From positions 1-17,624 of the forward strand of contig JAPYQE010000118.1 of the NCBI GenBank assembly GCA_029941315.1: 17,624 nucleotides of DNA, written 5' to 3'. A model generated the notes under the pieces. The model saw only the letters and a program-made list of their open reading frames with translations, did not search any database and was not told where the DNA came from. Source of the DNA: GCA-2724215 sp015660315. GTDB taxonomy: Bacteria; Latescibacterota; UBA2968; UBA8231. Shown here in pieces: positions 15,491 through 17,624 of this stretch. The stretch's first letter is position 1; each line of letters starts with the position of its first letter. The position numbers and the translations under genes were made by a program.

Positions 15491-16251
15491 ACGCGGCCTG
15501 GATCCTTGCCCACCGCGAAGTTATGCGTTTTATCCGCCAACCGACCCGACTTTTCGGCAGTTTAGCTCAACCGCTCATGTTCTGGTTTTTTATGGGTTCG
15601 GGTTTTGCCGGTAGCTTCTCCGATGGTATCTCCGAGCAAGATTACGCTGAATTCTTTTACCCTGGCATCGTTCTGATGCTGCTGCTTTTCGCGGCCATTT
15701 TCTCGACGATTACCCTCATTGAAGATCGAAACGCGGGTTTCCTGCAGGGGGTGCTGGTAGCTCCCGTATCGCGTTTGAGCGTGGCGCTGGGCAAGTTGGT
15801 GGGGGGGACCTTGATCGCCCTGTTTCAATCGGGAATCTTTTTACTTTTAGCACCCTTGGCCGGTATCGACATAGATCTTACGATGATATTGCTGCTCATT
15901 GGGATTTGTGCCCTAATTGGCATGGGGTTTACCGGCATGGGGTTTATCGTCGCATGGAAATTGGACTCAACCGCCGGTTATCATGCGGTGATGAGCGTCG
16001 TTATGCTGCCGATGTGGTTGCTGTCCGGAGCGCTTTTCCCCATTGAGGGGGCCGCTACCTGGCTTGAGTGGGTGATGGTTTTTAATCCCGTGACCTATGC
16101 CATGGTGATTTTGCGGCAGGCCTTCTATTTAACGCCGAGCCAATTGCTGGCTGATGTCGAATTCGTGCGGGCGTTGATCGTCTCGGCGGGGTGGACGGTG
16201 TTGATGGTGGTGGGGTCGGCTTGGATGGTTGCCCGCAGTCGGGAAGCTTAG
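15487..16251 (+). CDS. ABC-2 type exporter, permease subunit
   Basis: 254 residues with about six membrane segments in the ABC2_membrane pattern. After a cytoplasmic N-terminal stretch (AHREVMRFIRQPTRLFGSL) comes the first segment. The intracellular loop EDRNAGFLQGVLVAPVSR and the region beginning LGKLVGGTLIALFQSGIF follow, then LPMWLLSGALFPIE and NPVTYAMVILRQAF. The last two match the C-terminal signature of the NodJ/DrrB type. The TTG start overlaps the ATPase stop by 3 bp, so the two subunits are coupled. It would form a homodimer with two ATPase subunits. It ends 7 bp from the convergent DUF420 gene. Confidence 0.9.
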   Translation: MNAAWILAHREVMRFIRQPTRLFGSLAQPLMFWFFMGSGFAGSFSDGISEQDYAEFFYPGIVLMLLLFAAIFSTITLIEDRNAGFLQGVLVAPVSRLSVALGKLVGGTLIALFQSGIFLLLAPLAGIDIDLTMILLLIGICALIGMGFTGMGFIVAWKLDSTAGYHAVMSVVMLPMWLLSGALFPIEGAATWLEWVMVFNPVTYAMVILRQAFYLTPSQLLADVEFVRALIVSAGWTVLMVVGSAWMVARSREA

Positions 16252-16260
16252 GTCCCGGCT
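16237..16260. terminator. Hairpin at permease/DUF420 convergence
   Basis: An 8-bp stem (AGTCGGGA / TCCCGGCT, one wobble) with an 8-nt loop straddles the two convergent stops. There is no T-run on either side, so it is at best a weak bidirectional terminator. Confidence 0.3.
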
Positions 16261-16672
16261 ACAGTTGATATAGCATTAAATAGACCACAACACCGCTAAT
16301 CGATACATAAATCCACACCGGCCATACCCATCGTGCAAGTCGCCGGTGGCCAGCGAAATCCCCCTTTAAGGCACGCAAGACGATAAGGAAGATAAAGGGA
16401 ACGACTAGTGCGGCGAGGATTACGTGCGGGATAAGTACGGCAAAGTAGATGGGGCGGGTCCAGTCGTGGTGAGGGTAGGGGACTGAACCGACAAAGAAGT
16501 GGTAAACGAGATAGGAGCAGAGGAATAGCCCGGAGCAGAACAGGGCGGCCAGCATAGTTTTGCGGTGGGCTTCTCGCTCGCCGCGATGGATCAATAGATA
16601 ACCCCTTATTAGCAGGGTCGCGCTCAGGGTGTTAAGGCAGGCATTTAGCGTGGGCAGGTCGTAGACGTTCAT
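16259..16672 (-). CDS. DUF420 membrane protein (CtaM/YozB-like)
   Basis: 137 residues with four membrane segments. The sequence follows the DUF420 pattern: LPTLNACLNTLSATLLIRGY, then REAHRKTMLAALFCSGLFL, SYLVYHFFVGSVPYP, RPIYFAVLIPHVILAALVVPF and, at the end, HRRLARWVWPVWIYVSISG with VVYLMLY. The His residues in YHFF and LIPHV lie within or beside helices and are candidate heme or metal ligands. Firmicute members (YozB/CtaM) are needed to make active heme-copper oxidase, so a role in oxidase maturation is plausible, though no oxidase gene is in the window. The ATG at 16672 is 26 bp from the divergent amidohydrolase remnant. No Shine-Dalgarno is visible. Confidence 0.85.
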   Translation of the reverse strand: MNVYDLPTLNACLNTLSATLLIRGYLLIHRGEREAHRKTMLAALFCSGLFLCSYLVYHFFVGSVPYPHHDWTRPIYFAVLIPHVILAALVVPFIFLIVLRALKGDFAGHRRLARWVWPVWIYVSISGVVVYLMLYQL

Positions 16673-16698
16673 AGGTCAGTTCGCAGGAGTTTTACAGC

Positions 16699-17166
16699 AT
16701 GGAAATTATCGATGCACACCACCATTTATGGGATTTGAGTCGTTTTAACTATGGCTGGCAACGGGCATTGTCGCAGTTGAATGGCACCTTTGCAATCGGC
16801 GATCACGAAGGAAATACGGCAGAATTCAATGTCGTCAAATCAATCCATGTACAAGCCGATGTTGATCCGGAATTCGCTCTGTAGGAGAGCCAGTGGATTC
16901 TCTCACTGGCGGAAACGTAAACTGTCTGGATTGGTCACCGAAGCGGATGTGGAACACTGGACCGAAGACGATATCTGGCCCTATATGGAGCATGTGCTAG
17001 AAGTTTTTGGATTTGACAGGATAATGTTTGGCAGCGATTGGCCGGTTTGTCTGCTCGCATTGAATATGGCGAGTGGGTCGCTTTGGTCGAGAAGGTCACC
17101 AGCGGTGCTACGGAAGCGCAGCGACGGAGTTTGTTTTACGCGACGGCTCGTTTTTATAGACTCTAA
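16699..17166 (+). pseudogene. Broken amidohydrolase (fuconolactonase-like)
   Basis: This resembles the amidohydrolase-2/L-fuconolactonase family, usually about 280 residues. The start is good: ATG at 16699 with AGGAG 9 bp upstream, then IIDAHHHLWDLSRFNYGW, the metal-binding HxH region. After DVDPEFAL comes an in-frame TAG (16882-16884). The same frame goes on as ESQWILSLAE, which looks like family sequence, to a TAA at 16918. Family sequence resumes from about 16919 in another frame (KLSGLVTEADVEHW, FGFDRIMFGSDWPVC). It then shifts frame once more near 17060 and ends EYGEWVALVEK...SLFYATARFYRL at 17166. About 140 central residues are missing. A perfect 7-bp inverted repeat (16889-16895 / 16904-16910) lies at the deletion. 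The gene is dead by deletion, nonsense and frameshift. Confidence 0.85.
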
Positions 17167-17174
17167 ACGTGGCC

Positions 17175-17585
17175 TCAGGCCAGCTCTTCGTTTTCGTTTT
17201 CGCCAAAGCCCATCTTTTTGCGCTGGATCCGGCGCTTGCGGCCGGATTGCTCGTCTTCTTCTGCTTCGATATTCTTCTTTTCTGCTTCTCTTACCTGCTC
17301 CTGGATCGCCTCGTAATGTGCGCGCATTTTGCCTTCTAGATCCTCGATTGGGGCAACTTCTTTAGACAGTGTGCCGACAAGTTCTTTGTTGTCTTTCATC
17401 CGGTCTCGGATCCGGTCTAAGGTACTTTCTATTTTAGACAGTTTGGGACGCAGATCTGCTACATCACGGGTAAAACCCAAGATCGTCCGGATGGCCATCA
17501 AAAGGGCACCGCAAATAACAACGCTGGCTATGAGTTCATACTGAGAAGGCTTCCAATTCTGTGCCTCCGTTGTTTTGTAAGGCAT
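17175..17585 (-). CDS. Membrane-anchored coiled-coil protein, unknown
   Basis: 136 residues. One membrane segment at about 16-36 (LIASVVICGALLMAIRTILGF) follows a short polar tail. Residues about 37-105 form a heptad-like coiled coil (LRPKLSKIESTLDRIRDRMKD, LSKEVAPIEDLEGKMRAHYEAI), and the end is highly charged (EDEQSGRKRRIQRKKMG). The likely topology is a single anchor with a long cytoplasmic coil, suited to organising partners at the membrane. I do not recognise the family. The ATG at 17585 has no clear Shine-Dalgarno. It ends 8 bp from the end of the amidohydrolase remnant. The last 39 bases of the window hold nothing I can support. Confidence 0.75.
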   Translation of the reverse strand: MPYKTTEAQNWKPSQYELIASVVICGALLMAIRTILGFTRDVADLRPKLSKIESTLDRIRDRMKDNKELVGTLSKEVAPIEDLEGKMRAHYEAIQEQVREAEKKNIEAEEDEQSGRKRRIQRKKMGFGENENEELA

Positions 17586-17624
17586 TGGCTACGAAAAGAC
17601 GTAATTTGCCGTGCAAAAATTCAA

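Overview
The window (17,624 bp, roughly 50% GC by eye) is a chromosomal segment of a flagellated, Gram-negative-type bacterium. The evidence is FliM and FliS, a sigma-28-type flagellar promoter, a lipoprotein-type signal, and housekeeping genes (pcrA/uvrD, mltG, miaB, mtaB). The mix of a CRTAC1-type FG-GAP/ASPIC-UnbV protein, a FlgD-Ig-like C-terminal remnant and an ARPP-1 family gene recalls poorly cultivated FCB-type lineages (for example Latescibacterota-like genomes). That placement is an inference from gene content only. No tRNA, rRNA, CRISPR array, transposase or phage gene was found.

Layout. (1) 1-491: no intact gene. A decayed remnant (121-415) carries a signal-peptide-like start and, in another frame, the C-terminal signature of a FlgD-Ig-like domain. 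(2) 492-2375 (+): a polytopic membrane protein with four histidine-rich motifs fused to about six TPR repeats. It converges with (3) 2389-4581 (-): a lipoprotein with seven calcium-loop FG-GAP/VCBS repeats and a C-terminal ASPIC/UnbV domain. (4) 4604-13767 (-): a long leftward cluster in the order fliM, unknown membrane gene, ARPP-1 family gene, mltG, pcrA/uvrD, mtaB, miaB, closed by a clear intrinsic terminator at 4604-4640. A good sigma-70-like promoter precedes fliM and another lies just upstream of pcrA. (5) 13768-14016: a divergent control region between fliM and fliS with a near-perfect sigma-28 (FliA) promoter facing fliS. (6) 14017-16251 (+): fliS, then an ABC-2 type exporter (ATPase and permease overlapping by 3 bp). 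(7) 16259-16672 (-): a DUF420 (CtaM/YozB-like) membrane protein. (8) 16699-17166 (+): a clearly broken amidohydrolase with a nonsense codon, a large internal deletion and a frameshift. (9) 17175-17585 (-): a membrane-anchored coiled-coil protein of unknown role.

How the genes relate. The leftward cluster mixes motility (FliM switch), cell wall (MltG), DNA repair (PcrA/UvrD) and tRNA modification (MtaB, MiaB). It looks like a co-transcribed housekeeping string rather than one pathway. The less ordinary parts are the ARPP-1 family protein and its membrane partner between fliM and mltG, and the His-rich membrane/TPR fusion facing the CRTAC1-like lipoprotein. No clear new defence or mobile system is visible. 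The two decayed genes, one at each end, point to local gene loss.
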